A stretch of DNA of 64,000 nucleotides from an uncultured delta proteobacterium (GCA_903901335.1 CAIUQR010000032.1:62001-126000), one strand, 5' to 3'; positions 43,806 to 53,816 are shown, counted from the first letter of the stretch. The notes: a model not told the origin generated them from the letters alone. Program-made: numbers and translations.

Positions 43806-44948
43806 ATGTTGACACAAAGAAAAATACGGGTACTCGTTGTTGACGACACCATCGTCTACCGGAAAGCGGTGTCCGACATCATGGAAGAACTGCCGGAAGT
43901 CGAGCTGGTCGGAGTTGCGCATAATGGCAGGATTGCGATGGCAAAAATCGCATCTCTGAAACCGGATCTTCTTACCCTCGATATAGAGATGCCGGAAATG
44001 AATGGATTGGAGGTCCTCGAAGAACTCCAGAAACAACACTTGGGGATAGGGGTAATCATGCTCTCCACCCTGACTGACGATGGTAGTGAAATGACCATGA
44101 AGGCGCTCGAATTAGGGGCCTTCGATTTTATCCTGAAACCCCAGAGTAAAAACCTGGCGGAAGGGAAAAATGAGATAAAACGCCTTATCCATCCAATGAT
44201 CCAGGCATTTGCAAGATCAAAGATCGCCTCCACCCTCTTCGGGAAAAATGATATCTTCGCCAAACAGAGACCGGTTTTTAAAAAAATCGGTCTAGGGACA
44301 AGCAGCACTCTTGCCCAAAAACCTCAAACAGCACCCAGGTCGTCTCCGTCGTCTGCCCGCAGGGGAAAATCGGAAATTGTCACAATAGGAATCTCTACAG
44401 GTGGCCCGAATGCTCTTACCAAGATGTTGCCCCAACTTCCCGGAGACTTGGGCGTTCCCGTTGTGATTGTTCAACATATGCCACCTATTTTCACCAAATC
44501 TCTGGCTCAAAGCCTTGATAAAAAATGTGCGCTTACCATCAAGGAAGCCGAGGATGGCGAATCTTTGAAAAATAATGTCGTCTATATTGCGCCCGGCGGC
44601 AAGCAGATGAAGCTTAAAGCCGGCAGTGATGGGAAAAACAGATTGATAAAGATCACGGACGATCCTCCGGAAAATTCTTGCAAGCCATCTGTCGACTATC
44701 TTTTCAGATCAGTTGGAGATTATTATGTCGGTCGTACAACGGCTGTAATTATGACCGGAATGGGGTCTGACGGAACGAAAGGTATTGAAATATTAAAAAA
44801 TAAAGGCTCATATATTATCGCCCAAAGCGAAGAGACCTGTATTGTCTACGGCATGCCGAAGGCACCGATCGAAGCCGGTTTAGTTGACGTGGTCGTACCT
44901 TTGGGAAAAATTGCAGATGAGATCATTAAAAGCGTTCGCTTTTTCTAA
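43806..44948 (+). CDS. cheB: receptor methylesterase/glutamine deamidase CheB
   Basis: CheB removes methyl groups from receptor glutamates when its receiver is phosphorylated. The receiver (residues 1-125) has VVDDT, the phosphoacceptor in LLTLDIEMPEMNG and a lysine in FILKPQSK. After a Ser/Pro linker, the catalytic domain shows IGISTGGPNAL (catalytic Ser), VVIVQHMPP (His) and MTGMGSDGTKG (Asp). The 380-residue length is usual. No ribosome site precedes the ATG, only 8 bases after cheW, so translation is likely coupled. Confidence 0.96.
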   Translation: MLTQRKIRVLVVDDTIVYRKAVSDIMEELPEVELVGVAHNGRIAMAKIASLKPDLLTLDIEMPEMNGLEVLEELQKQHLGIGVIMLSTLTDDGSEMTMKALELGAFDFILKPQSKNLAEGKNEIKRLIHPMIQAFARSKIASTLFGKNDIFAKQRPVFKKIGLGTSSTLAQKPQTAPRSSPSSARRGKSEIVTIGISTGGPNALTKMLPQLPGDLGVPVVIVQHMPPIFTKSLAQSLDKKCALTIKEAEDGESLKNNVVYIAPGGKQMKLKAGSDGKNRLIKITDDPPENSCKPSVDYLFRSVGDYYVGRTTAVIMTGMGSDGTKGIEILKNKGSYIIAQSEETCIVYGMPKAPIEAGLVDVVVPLGKIADEIIKSVRFF

Positions 44949-44999
44949 ACTCTCCAGGATAGAGTGATATCCTTTTAAGAATGATACTTTTCAGGACTG

Positions 45000-45839
45000 A
45001 TGCTAAAAATTAATCCCAGCGAACTCAAGTTTATTGCTCAGTACATTTATGATATCTCAGGGATATTTTTAGATGCGAGCAAGTCATATCTTTTTGAGAC
45101 TCGCCTGAGCTCCATTGCCGAGGAACTGGGATGTACTTCATATCAGGATCTCTATAATAAAGCCAAAAGAGACCCCAAAAAAACTATTGAACGACAAATA
45201 ATAGATGCAATCTCCACTAATGAAACACTTTTTTTTCGGGATAAAGGACCATTCGAACTTTTACAGCACAAAATCCTGCCGGAAATAATCGATAAAAGAA
45301 CACCCGGTTCACCTGTTCTGAAAACAAGCATCAAGATATGGAGCGCAGCATCTTCTACCGGCCAGGAACTTTACTCGATTGCTATTGTCATCAAGGAACT
45401 CATTCCTGACCTTGCACGATACAATATTACACTTCTGGGAACGGACATTTCCGATAACGCTGTTTCCCAGGCAAGCTATGGAAAATACAATAAATTCGAG
45501 ATCGAACGTGGTCTTCCTCAAAAACAGCTCCAACGATATTTCACTCTCTTCGGAGATTCCTGGAAAATAAAGGATGAAATCAGGGCCATGGTCAATTTCA
45601 AAAAGTTAAACCTTATGCTCCCCTTCTCAGCACTCGGTAAATTCGATATTATTTTCTGCAGGAATGTTGCAATTTATTTCACCCTTCCAGACCGGAAGAA
45701 ACTCTTTAATAAAATAGCAGACAGCCTGGCCGACGATGGATTCCTGGTTATTGGTTCCACGGAATCACTTACCGGGGTTTGCCCACGCTTCATACCAAAG
45801 AAACATTTAAAATCAATATTCTATCAGAAGAAACTGTAA
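45000..45839 (+). CDS. cheR: chemoreceptor methyltransferase CheR
   Basis: It uses S-adenosylmethionine to methylate receptor glutamates. The 279-residue protein has an N-terminal helical domain (YIYDISGIFLDASKSYLFETRL), the SAM motif WSAASSTGQELYSIAI, the acidic loop LGTDISDNAVSQA and FDIIFCRNVAIYF, with the CheR beta-subdomain at about residue 165. It ends GSTESLTGV, as in other CheR. It follows cheB by 51 bases. Confidence 0.96.
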   Translation: MLKINPSELKFIAQYIYDISGIFLDASKSYLFETRLSSIAEELGCTSYQDLYNKAKRDPKKTIERQIIDAISTNETLFFRDKGPFELLQHKILPEIIDKRTPGSPVLKTSIKIWSAASSTGQELYSIAIVIKELIPDLARYNITLLGTDISDNAVSQASYGKYNKFEIERGLPQKQLQRYFTLFGDSWKIKDEIRAMVNFKKLNLMLPFSALGKFDIIFCRNVAIYFTLPDRKKLFNKIADSLADDGFLVIGSTESLTGVCPRFIPKKHLKSIFYQKKL

Positions 45840-45849
45840 GAGGTCAAAT

Positions 45850-46419
45850 ATGAAAAATCTTACAATTCTTGTCGTCGATGATGACCCAGTCATCAGACGA
45901 CTGCTCCAGCAACGCTTAAAAAAAGGAAATTATGATGTCCTCGTTGCAGCCGACGGGTATAAAGCGGAAGCTATTTTACGTGAAAAACATGTGGATGTCG
46001 TGCTCACCGACCTGATGATGCCAGGTGATATTGGAGGAATAGAAGTAACTGAAATTGCAAAGAGAATAAACAGCAGCATTGAAGTTATACTGATCACGGC
46101 ACATTCCTCGGTTGATACCGCAGTCGAGGCAATGAAAAAGGGAGCGTCAGATTATCTGGAAAAGCCGATCAATTTCGACGAACTCTTTTTGCGGCTTGAT
46201 AAGATCGCCAATGTACAGACAATTTACAGAAGTGCTCAAGAACTCCAACATGCAATGGATGTGACCGAACATGCGGCATCTGAAACAATCCAGCTTATCG
46301 AAATGAAAGCGGCAGAACTTCAAGGACTCCTTGATGAAATTGAAACTATTCTAAGAGACGAACACTATTCCGAAGAATCACGTATCTCTCATGCTCTCAA
46401 TAAGATTTCGGGGATGTAA
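45850..46419 (+). CDS. receiver-only response regulator with helical tail
   Basis: Residues 1-125 are an intact receiver: VVDDDPVI, the phosphoacceptor in VVLTDLMMPGDIGG, ITAHSS and EKPINFDEL. The last 60 residues are helical and lack any DNA-binding or enzymatic domain. This is the last gene of the che operon, 10 bases after cheR with an AGAGGT site. It may be a CheY-like output or a phosphate sink for CheA; a dedicated CheY lies at 54885. Confidence 0.9.
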   Translation: MKNLTILVVDDDPVIRRLLQQRLKKGNYDVLVAADGYKAEAILREKHVDVVLTDLMMPGDIGGIEVTEIAKRINSSIEVILITAHSSVDTAVEAMKKGASDYLEKPINFDELFLRLDKIANVQTIYRSAQELQHAMDVTEHAASETIQLIEMKAAELQGLLDEIETILRDEHYSEESRISHALNKISGM

Positions 46420-46441
46420 TATATACCTCAACTTTCTACAT

Positions 46442-47728
46442 TTATCGACCAATTGCTCCAACAAATAACGTCCCGTCAACCGTCGCATTTTCCATATTTG
46501 CCTCAGTCAGGTCAGCACCGGACAGATTGGCCCTGTAAAGATCCGCCCCTTTTAAATTGGCCTTCTTCAGGTTCGCACCAACAAGCACTGCTCCTTTTAG
46601 AACTGCCTTGCTCAAATCGGCCTTCTCCAGATTGCTTCCTGTCAAATTCGCCCCTTCCAGATCCGCCTCTCCCAGATTTTTATCTGAGAGATCAACGCCA
46701 GCCAAATCACATTGATAGCATTTCTTGGTTTTCAGTAACTTTTTCACGGTATTTGCCTTATCGCCGGATATCTCTTCTGATTTCATAGTGGCTGCCACAG
46801 AAATTTTTTCTTTATCTTCCTGTTTCTCTATCAAAAGATCCTTTTCAACAAGAGCTTTTTCCTTTCCAGAAGTTTTAATCGAGGAATCCTCTTCCACACT
46901 CATCTTGCCGCCAGTTATGTTTTGGGTATTCCCGGCACGCTCCTGACCTTCATTCGTCCTTGTGGCAGGCAGGGATTTGGTATCGTGAGAGGGAAGGGTT
47001 GGTGCTGTGGCGATGGGTTTAGCTTTGTCCCGGTCTTCTTTCGCAGGACCCACGTTTTTATCCTGGTCAGTTTGGTCGTGAACGTCAGTCGAAGGTACAA
47101 GGTTTTCTGAAACCAATATATCTTTTATGGGTTCATCAGTCTTCACAGGAGGAGCGCCTGATTTGTCCGGTTTCTGGTCATGGGTTGCTTTTTGTATGTT
47201 CACAATCTTATGATCAGCCTTTTCCTCTAATTTCCCTACTGATTTTTCAGGCTTGACCGTATCATCCACATTTGATTTTTTTTCAATTTCAGGTGTCCCT
47301 TCTTCTTCATACGGTTTGGTTTTGACAAACTCACCATCAAACTTTGCTCCTTTAAGGTATGCACCGTTTAATTCAGCCTCACTAAGGTCGGCGCCACGCA
47401 GATCGGCACCAGTCAGATCAGCACCTCCCAGACTCGCCCTTTGCAGATGAGCATTCTGCAAATCGGCTCCGGAAAAATTAACGAGGTACAGTTTTGCATC
47501 TGTAAGATCCGCACCCTGCAGATTCGCACCTGACAAATCCATTCTGTTAAGATCGGCGCCCGATAAATCACACCCTGGACAGGATTTTGTTTTTTGAACC
47601 GTACTGATGTTTTCTTTCACCCTGTCGCTATCACTCCCGGCATGCGCATTCGCCTCAAAACTAAACAGCGGGAGGAGACTCACCAACAACCAGATCTTGA
47701 ACTGAGTATTTTTCACATTTTCCCTCAT
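46442..47728 (-). CDS. secreted protein with two pentapeptide-repeat blocks
   Basis: A signal peptide (FKIWLLVSLLPLFSFEANAHA) precedes two right-handed beta-helix segments made of A/G-D/N-L-x-x pentapeptides. Block 1 is residues about 48-125 and block 2 about 340-425. Each starts with a Cys-x-x-Cys motif (CPGCDLSGADL, CYQCDLAGVDL). The 200-residue link between them is rich in Lys, Glu, Asp and Thr and looks disordered. Function is unknown; the beta-helix may bind a partner in the periplasm or on the surface. The ATG at 47728 is 11 bases after the nuclease gene; a longer frame from 47770 uses a TTG inside that gene. Confidence 0.82.
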   Translation of the reverse strand: MRENVKNTQFKIWLLVSLLPLFSFEANAHAGSDSDRVKENISTVQKTKSCPGCDLSGADLNRMDLSGANLQGADLTDAKLYLVNFSGADLQNAHLQRASLGGADLTGADLRGADLSEAELNGAYLKGAKFDGEFVKTKPYEEEGTPEIEKKSNVDDTVKPEKSVGKLEEKADHKIVNIQKATHDQKPDKSGAPPVKTDEPIKDILVSENLVPSTDVHDQTDQDKNVGPAKEDRDKAKPIATAPTLPSHDTKSLPATRTNEGQERAGNTQNITGGKMSVEEDSSIKTSGKEKALVEKDLLIEKQEDKEKISVAATMKSEEISGDKANTVKKLLKTKKCYQCDLAGVDLSDKNLGEADLEGANLTGSNLEKADLSKAVLKGAVLVGANLKKANLKGADLYRANLSGADLTEANMENATVDGTLFVGAIGR

Positions 47729-47739
47729 CTGCTTTTTAA

Positions 47740-48267
47740 TTATTGATGGTGTTGCTTTTTCCACTGCCAAGGTGCGACAGGATCACTATCATTCCAGAGT
47801 CCGCGATGCTCGGACTTTGCCCTTTCCTGCAAACTTTTCCATCTGTCACATATCGGCTCATGACAATAATATACATGAACCCAGGCCAATCCTGATTTTA
47901 TCAGTTCTTCACCGACATTCATGTTGTCCATCATAATCACAGCAACAAGCCGACCATATTTATCTACTGCCTTCGGTACTACCTGCACATCCTTTTCGGT
48001 TATCAGACTTCGGGTAAATTGGCTTGATTGGGCTCCATATCGTTGGTCCCATTCAGGAGTATCGATTCCCCAGACACGAACTCGTTGAGTCTTCATTTTT
48101 TGTTGGATCTCGATGGTGTCACCATCGATGACACGAACCACCTTGGCCTGAAAAAAAGGCGCCTCAGCGTGACAGACAGCATCCGGCAGGATAACACTCC
48201 CTGCCAAGAAAAAACACATACGGATGAGAAGCAATGCATCAATGCTCCGATAGAATTTTCCCGGCAT
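47740..48267 (-). CDS. exported SNase-like (thermonuclease family) protein
   Basis: A signal segment (ALLLIRMCFFLAGSVILPDAVCHA) precedes a staphylococcal-nuclease fold of about 140 residues: VVRVIDGDTIEIQQ (Ca ligand Asp), RVRVWGIDTPEWDQRYG (catalytic Arg and Glu nearby), DKYGRLVAVIMMDNMNVGEELIKSGLAWVHVYY, then the typical end HRGLWNDSDPVAPWQW. It would cleave DNA or RNA in the periplasm or outside. No ribosome site is evident; it follows the GGDEF gene by 6 bases and may be coupled to it. Confidence 0.87.
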   Translation of the reverse strand: MPGKFYRSIDALLLIRMCFFLAGSVILPDAVCHAEAPFFQAKVVRVIDGDTIEIQQKMKTQRVRVWGIDTPEWDQRYGAQSSQFTRSLITEKDVQVVPKAVDKYGRLVAVIMMDNMNVGEELIKSGLAWVHVYYCHEPICDRWKSLQERAKSEHRGLWNDSDPVAPWQWKKQHHQ

Positions 48268-48273
48268 TTTTTT

Positions 48274-49626
48274 TTAGTGATCGGAAGGAGATAGGGTATT
48301 CTCATATTGACAAACTCTATTACGTCCACCTTCTTTGGCAATATATAGCGCCGCATCTGCATAGGAGACTAATTTGTCTGAATTTTCCGGCTTGTCGATC
48401 TTCAGAGTTGAAATTCCCGCACTTATATGTACGTGGGTACTGGACATACCATCACTGAAGAGATGGTTACTAATAAGAACTCTGATCTTTTCTGCCAGAT
48501 TAACAGCACCTGCAATACTTGTATTCGGAAGCAGGACAACAAACTCTTCCCCTCCATACCGGGCGGGAATGTCCGTTTTTCGAACTCTTTTCATTAGAAT
48601 TTCGGCAAACTGCACCAAAACAAGATCACCAAATGCATGCCCATACGTATCATTAATTTTTTTAAAAAAATCAAGGTCCAGAAGGATGCACGATAATTCT
48701 AAATTATATCTGGAAGCCTGAAAATAGTGGTTATCTAACTCGTCCTTAAAATATCTGCGATTAAAAAGTCCCGTTAATCCATCACGTACCGCAAGATTTT
48801 CAAGCTTTTTGTTAAGTTTTTCAAGTTCGTTTACATATTTTTTTGCCCGAAGATGAATTTCAATTTTTGCCTGCAGTTCCTCTTCAATAAAGGGCTTTCG
48901 CAGATAATCACTGGCTCCTGCTTTAAAAAAATCGAGTGTGGAGTCCCTGTCATCGAAGGCGCTGACAAAAAACTGAGGGACCTGTTTCATATCCTCCCTT
49001 TGCCGCAGGAGTCGACAGAGTTCATCTCCACACATCTCAGGCATGAAATAATCAGTAATAACGATGTCATAAGGTTCATTCTGATTTTCAACAAGTTGTA
49101 ACGCCTGCAAGCCATTCTGGGCCTCGAAAACCTCAATACCATTTCGTGCCAGCAACCTTTTTATCATCCTTCTTACCCCGGCCGAATCGTCAACGACCAG
49201 GGCTCGCATCCCTAAGAATTCCTTCTCGGGATTTAAAACCTTGTCAATGGCACGGGTGATATCACCTCGCTTAAATGGTTTGCTGATAAAGTCGATTACT
49301 TCAAGCTTGAAGCCTTTCCTTCTGTTTTCAATGGTGTCATTCGCGGAAACAAAAATAATCGGGATTCTCGCAGCCTTTTGTTTTTTTTCATCCTCTGCAT
49401 CGCGTCCCCCCAATAACCGTTCACAGACCTCGAATCCACCCATCACCGGCATATCAATATCAAGCGTCAGAATGTCGGGCAACTTTTCCATCCATTCGAT
49501 ATAGGAGAGGGCCTCGATGCCATTTTTGGCCGTAACAACCTCGTAACCAACCTCTGTTAATTCGTTCTTGATTATGGTACAGATAGTCGACGAATCGTCT
49601 ACAACCAAAACAGTCTTTTTATCCAT
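48274..49626 (-). CDS. diguanylate cyclase with two receivers (PleD-like)
   Basis: The 450-residue protein has REC1 (VVDDSST, phosphoacceptor in ILTLDIDMPVMGG), REC2 (VVDDSAG, phosphoacceptor in IVITDYFMPEMCG) and a GGDEF domain with DGLTGLFNRRYF, DLDFFKKINDTYGH and the active site RYGGEEF. The inhibitory I-site RxxD lies five residues before GGEEF (RKTD), so c-di-GMP feedback is expected. The ATG at 49626 has GGAAGAG; a longer frame is unlikely. It is the first gene of a unit with the SNase and pentapeptide genes. Both receiver aspartates are intact. Confidence 0.94.
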   Translation of the reverse strand: MDKKTVLVVDDSSTICTIIKNELTEVGYEVVTAKNGIEALSYIEWMEKLPDILTLDIDMPVMGGFEVCERLLGGRDAEDEKKQKAARIPIIFVSANDTIENRRKGFKLEVIDFISKPFKRGDITRAIDKVLNPEKEFLGMRALVVDDSAGVRRMIKRLLARNGIEVFEAQNGLQALQLVENQNEPYDIVITDYFMPEMCGDELCRLLRQREDMKQVPQFFVSAFDDRDSTLDFFKAGASDYLRKPFIEEELQAKIEIHLRAKKYVNELEKLNKKLENLAVRDGLTGLFNRRYFKDELDNHYFQASRYNLELSCILLDLDFFKKINDTYGHAFGDLVLVQFAEILMKRVRKTDIPARYGGEEFVVLLPNTSIAGAVNLAEKIRVLISNHLFSDGMSSTHVHISAGISTLKIDKPENSDKLVSYADAALYIAKEGGRNRVCQYENTLSPSDH

Positions 49627-49859
49627 AATATTCTCTTCCAGGCTCTTTGACAGGATCTGCGATATATACATTACATATCAGCATAACTTATTGGAAAATT
49701 CAACGACTATTCATCTCCAATGCAAAAAAATCATCCACTGAACTTCAAAAAAGAATATTTTTACTTTCCTTTTTGATATGATATAGTTATGCCAATGAAG
49801 AAAAACAGCCCCAATGTGTCTTCTTTTCACTCACATTCTGCCACCTCAAAGATGAAGCA

Positions 49860-50357
49860 ATGCGTTATATCTCACAAGACCAGCTGACAGATTCCGAAGA
49901 AGATACCCGTAATTTTCTTGTGAATCTTCCTCTTTTCGACAGTTTTAATGTTGACGAACTCTCTGTTCTTGCAAAACACATGAGCTATGTTCATTTGCGA
50001 AGAGGCGAATTTCTCTTTGTTGAGGGTGATAAAGGCAACTTCATGGGTTTTGTGGTCAGGGGAGTACTTGAAGTTTTGAAGAAGGCTGAGACCGGTGAAA
50101 ATATAATTATCGCCCGGCTGACCAAAGGGAGTTCAATCGGAGAGATGGCACTTATTGATAAATCTCCCAGGTCAGCCACCGTCATCGCCAAACAACCGAC
50201 AACAATGGTCACTTTAACCGATAAAGGTTTTGATATCCTGACAGACAAATCCCCAGCACTCGGGGTTAAAGTGATGCAGAAAGTAGCTCGGCTTTTAAGC
50301 CTCAATATGCGCCGAACATCCAGCAGATTGGCCGATCTTCTCCAGACCAAGTCATGA
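49860..50357 (+). CDS. stand-alone cyclic-nucleotide-binding protein
   Basis: The 165-residue protein is a single Crp-type cNMP domain without a helix-turn-helix: NLPLFDSFNVDELSVLAKHM, GDKGNFMGFVVRGVLEVLKK, and the phosphate cassette IGEMALIDKSPRSATVIA with the Gly-Glu and Arg-Ser-Ala of cAMP-binding proteins. It should bind cAMP and act by protein contact. The adenylate cyclase at 8036 is the obvious candidate source, but the link is inference. The gene is flanked by a divergent cyclase gene and the sigma-54 activator 73 bases downstream. Confidence 0.9.
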   Translation: MRYISQDQLTDSEEDTRNFLVNLPLFDSFNVDELSVLAKHMSYVHLRRGEFLFVEGDKGNFMGFVVRGVLEVLKKAETGENIIIARLTKGSSIGEMALIDKSPRSATVIAKQPTTMVTLTDKGFDILTDKSPALGVKVMQKVARLLSLNMRRTSSRLADLLQTKS

Positions 50358-50430
50358 TATCATCCGGTAGCATTTTCAATGACGGGCACGAGATATTTTT
50401 AATTTTCAATCCTTCTTATTGATTTTAAGT

Positions 50431-51942
50431 ATGCAGCGTTCCCTCACCATAGTCCTTGCCGAATCAAACCGTGAAGATCTTGAGAATGCAACAGAACTCA
50501 TCCTGAACACCTTAAGAAGCAATTCCGGATGCATACTCAGAAAAGCCGGAAACGAAGAGGAACTGCTCTCATGCCTGAATAAGAAAGGTGTTGATATTCT
50601 TTTTCTCGATCTCCTTCTCCCGGCATCCAACAGAGGTTTAACGTTATTTGGCACCTTACGAAAACAGTTTGCACAAACTATAATCATACCGGTTATCCCT
50701 GAAGGAGCAGATGATCTCATTAAAACAATCCTTCAGCTGGATACTTTTTTTTATCTCAAAAAACCCTACCATCCGGCAGAAATCGAGGTTGCTCTGAAAA
50801 GGGCGTCTGAGAAAATTTTTCACTCATCTCCCGAACATTCTGTCCCTGATCTGAGCGGACAATCAACTTTTTATGGCATCATCGGCAAGAGTCCCTGTAT
50901 GGTACGCCTGTTTGATCTCATCGCCAGAATCGCAGAGGATGACTTTTCCAATGTTCTGATACGCGGTGAATCCGGTACAGGAAAAGAACTTGTAGCCAAG
51001 GCCATCCACTTTCACAGCAGGAGGAAAAACAATAACTTCGTACCTGTAAATTGCGCTGCCATTCCCGATGATCTCCTGGAAAGTGAACTGTTCGGACATA
51101 CGAAAGGGGCTTTTACTGGGGCGGCGCAGAATAAAATCGGCAGGATCCAATATGCCGACGGCGGGACACTGTTCCTGGACGAAATTGGAGACATGAAGGC
51201 ATCTCTGCAGGCAAAGCTGCTCCGTGTTCTCCAGGAAAAGGAATTTGAACCGGTCGGGGCCTTAAAGGCTACCCCTGTTGACACCAGAGTGCTGGCAGCT
51301 ACCCATTGCGATCTGGAACAGCTTGTTAAGGAAGGGCGGTTCCGGGAAGACCTCTATTATCGGCTCAGTGTTATCCCGCTCAATGTACCGGCTCTCAAAA
51401 GCCGGAAAGAAGATATACCGCTCCTTCTCGAATTTTTTATCGAGACCTACACCAAGAAACGCGGCAGGGAGCCGATTAGTTTTTCAAAGCAGGTCATATC
51501 CGTCCTTATGAATTACGAGTGGCGGGGCAATGTCAGAGAACTTGAAAATTTTGTGCAGCATATGTGTATCCTTTTCAGCGGTAAGATAATCGAGATCCAT
51601 GATCTTCCCGAAAAATTTCTCTCTGCTGCCGTCAATTGTCCGGAAACTCCAGTCGATACTCCCGAACAGGTACAATCCACACCCCGAAATCCGCATCTCT
51701 TTTCAAAGAACCCAACGCATATCTCGGATCTGCGTTGGAATGAGGGTCAGATCGACTTCAACGAACTCATCAATAATCTCGAAACACAACTGATCATGCA
51801 GGCACTGAGGATTTCCGGCGGGAATAAAAAAGAGGCGGCCAGGCTTCTTAACCTAAAACGAACGACTCTGCTGGAAAAAATGAAAAAGAAGGAATTGATA
51901 GGATTATTGGATGATTTTTCTGAAAATGCCGATTTGAAGTGA
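50431..51942 (+). CDS. sigma-54-dependent response regulator (flagellar FlrC-like)
   Basis: The 503-residue activator has a receiver (residues 1-125) with the phosphoacceptor in ILFLDLLLPASN but only one acidic residue at the usual DD site (LAESNRED). The AAA domain has VLIRGESGTGKELVAKAIH (Walker A), ELFGHTKGAFTGAAQ (GAFTGA, sigma-54 contact), GGTLFLDEIGDM and NYEWRGNVRELENF. A Fis-type helix-turn-helix (GGNKKEAARLLNLKRTTLLEKM) ends it. Position between che and flagellar genes, and a -24/-12 site before the basal-body operon, suggest a role in flagellar control. An upstream TTG adds four residues. Confidence 0.9.
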   Translation: MQRSLTIVLAESNREDLENATELILNTLRSNSGCILRKAGNEEELLSCLNKKGVDILFLDLLLPASNRGLTLFGTLRKQFAQTIIIPVIPEGADDLIKTILQLDTFFYLKKPYHPAEIEVALKRASEKIFHSSPEHSVPDLSGQSTFYGIIGKSPCMVRLFDLIARIAEDDFSNVLIRGESGTGKELVAKAIHFHSRRKNNNFVPVNCAAIPDDLLESELFGHTKGAFTGAAQNKIGRIQYADGGTLFLDEIGDMKASLQAKLLRVLQEKEFEPVGALKATPVDTRVLAATHCDLEQLVKEGRFREDLYYRLSVIPLNVPALKSRKEDIPLLLEFFIETYTKKRGREPISFSKQVISVLMNYEWRGNVRELENFVQHMCILFSGKIIEIHDLPEKFLSAAVNCPETPVDTPEQVQSTPRNPHLFSKNPTHISDLRWNEGQIDFNELINNLETQLIMQALRISGGNKKEAARLLNLKRTTLLEKMKKKELIGLLDDFSENADLK

Positions 51943-52006
51943 GATACTGCGCGACTGTCGTGAAGATCCGGCGGTGGCTGAAACCCGATGCACCACTCTG
52001 ATACTG

Positions 52007-53749
52007 TTATGCTGCAAGTTTAACCAGATTATTTTCAATTGTTTCCTTAACATCCTGCTCCGAAGCCGGGGTAAGAAGGATGTCGTTCACCCCGTACTTG
52101 ACGGCCTTGATCACCTTTGATCTGGTCCACGCCGGTCCGGCCGCAATAAGAGGGACCCTGCAAGAAGAGCTGACCTTAATTGCAACCCCGAAGGCCTGTT
52201 CATCAACTTCATGCATCACGAGAAATACAGCTCTCAGACTGTCGGAAATATAATTATTGACATTATTTTTAAAGGAAAGCGTTCTAACGGTAAAACCTGC
52301 ATGTTCAAGAACCAGCGAAATTTTTGCCGCCTCCTTGTCATCATCACTGATCAAAAGAATATCAGCGCCTCCTTTTCCTTCATGTCCTTCTGCCTCTGCA
52401 GGTAAAACTGATGTTTGTGGTATTTCCTTTTTACCGGAAACTGCTGATCCTTTCCAGTCCCGTTCTGCCTCTGTTGCCTGTGGTTGCGTCAGACCTTCAA
52501 GTTGGAGCAACATGATCGGGAAGAGCATCTGCACCTTACCCAGAGCCTTTCCTTCGATAGTCACAGTGCTGCTGCTCATATAGTAGGTCTGGTCAGGAAT
52601 TGGTTCATCGGCTGCCGTTTCCACTTTCAAGGGGATAACCTGTTCGAGTTCCGTTCTGACAAACCTCAGACTTTTGATATATTGCTCTTCAAAAAATCCC
52701 GTGTATACTCCCGCTATTATATTGGCAATTTCATTATAGGCATCCTTGGCATCTTCGGTAAACTCTTCTTCCATCACGGCAGTCTCAAGCTCAGCCGGTG
52801 GAAGCATAATTAAAATACCTCCAATACGGATGGCATCCTTCAAGCCAACGAAGAGAAAACTTTTCCCCTCGACCTCCCCCCCCATTACTTTCATATGAGC
52901 GAGAACCTGCTTTCCGGAGACCTCTCCAAGGAAGAAATCCTCCTTGGTAACCGGGCGATTTTCAAGCCCGCTCAGCTGAACCTCAACCCCCAGGAGTCCG
53001 CTTACCTCTTCCTGCATTTTTGCCTGACAGTCATTCAACAAGTTGTCGACACGCTTTCGGTGCTTATTGACATCAATTACCGGAACATCAGGTTTTTCTT
53101 CCTCAAGAACGGTTTTCTCTTGAACATCGTCAACCGGCTCGCTCCGGGATGTCTTCCCAGCTGGTTTTGTCTCTTCTGCCTGCTCAAGACCAAATGCAGA
53201 GGCGGGAAGAAGTACAGTAATCTCTCCCATCTCAACATTATCGAGTTTCATCGACGAGGTGATCTGGTATAAAAGCTGGTTTGGAACAGGCTGATCAGAT
53301 TCGACGTCAACCTTCAACGGGATGATTATTTCCTGTTCTTTACGTATGAATCGACAGGCATCCGGGTACATCTCCTCAAAAACTTTTGTGTACGACCCGG
53401 AAATTATATTGGCAATTTCACCGAAGGAGTCTTGTATCTCATCGTTGTATTCTTCACTACTTATCACCTTTTCAAGCTCATGCAGGGGGAGCATGATAAG
53501 TGTGCCGCCTAAACGTATCGCATCCTTTATGCCCACCAGCAGACATCCGGCACCTTCCACACCACCGGTAATATCCAGTTTGACGGCAATCTGTTTACCG
53601 ACAGGCTGATCAAAAAAATCCCCCTTGGAAATTAGAGAGTTACGTGAGTCAGAAAGGGTAAGGGCAGCTCCGATCAATCCGGTAACTTCTTCTTGAATCC
53701 TTTTCGTTACGGATTCGAGTATCTTGTCAATTCTCTGCTGAGCTTTCAT
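52007..53749 (-). CDS. two CheC-like modules fused to a pseudo-receiver
   Basis: The 580-residue protein contains two similar modules (residues about 1-190 and 235-430), each with a CheC/CheX/FliY-like phosphatase motif D-x3-E-x2-N: DSFGEIANIISGSY and DAYNEIANIIAGVY. Each also has an IRLGGTLIMLP or IRIGGILIMLP segment. The last 110 residues are receiver-like (LLISDDD) but lack the phosphoacceptor Asp (AVFLVMHEVD) and the conserved Lys (LLTPAS), so it cannot be phosphorylated normally. It probably binds CheY-like proteins and may remove phosphate. No ribosome site is seen; a sigma-28-like site lies upstream. Confidence 0.85.
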   Translation of the reverse strand: MKAQQRIDKILESVTKRIQEEVTGLIGAALTLSDSRNSLISKGDFFDQPVGKQIAVKLDITGGVEGAGCLLVGIKDAIRLGGTLIMLPLHELEKVISSEEYNDEIQDSFGEIANIISGSYTKVFEEMYPDACRFIRKEQEIIIPLKVDVESDQPVPNQLLYQITSSMKLDNVEMGEITVLLPASAFGLEQAEETKPAGKTSRSEPVDDVQEKTVLEEEKPDVPVIDVNKHRKRVDNLLNDCQAKMQEEVSGLLGVEVQLSGLENRPVTKEDFFLGEVSGKQVLAHMKVMGGEVEGKSFLFVGLKDAIRIGGILIMLPPAELETAVMEEEFTEDAKDAYNEIANIIAGVYTGFFEEQYIKSLRFVRTELEQVIPLKVETAADEPIPDQTYYMSSSTVTIEGKALGKVQMLFPIMLLQLEGLTQPQATEAERDWKGSAVSGKKEIPQTSVLPAEAEGHEGKGGADILLISDDDKEAAKISLVLEHAGFTVRTLSFKNNVNNYISDSLRAVFLVMHEVDEQAFGVAIKVSSSCRVPLIAAGPAWTRSKVIKAVKYGVNDILLTPASEQDVKETIENNLVKLAA

Positions 53750-53816
53750 AGGAGTGTTGAAGCGGGATTTCCGATCAAATCAAGCAAACTTCCATTCTTA
53801 AGAACACCGTAATCAT

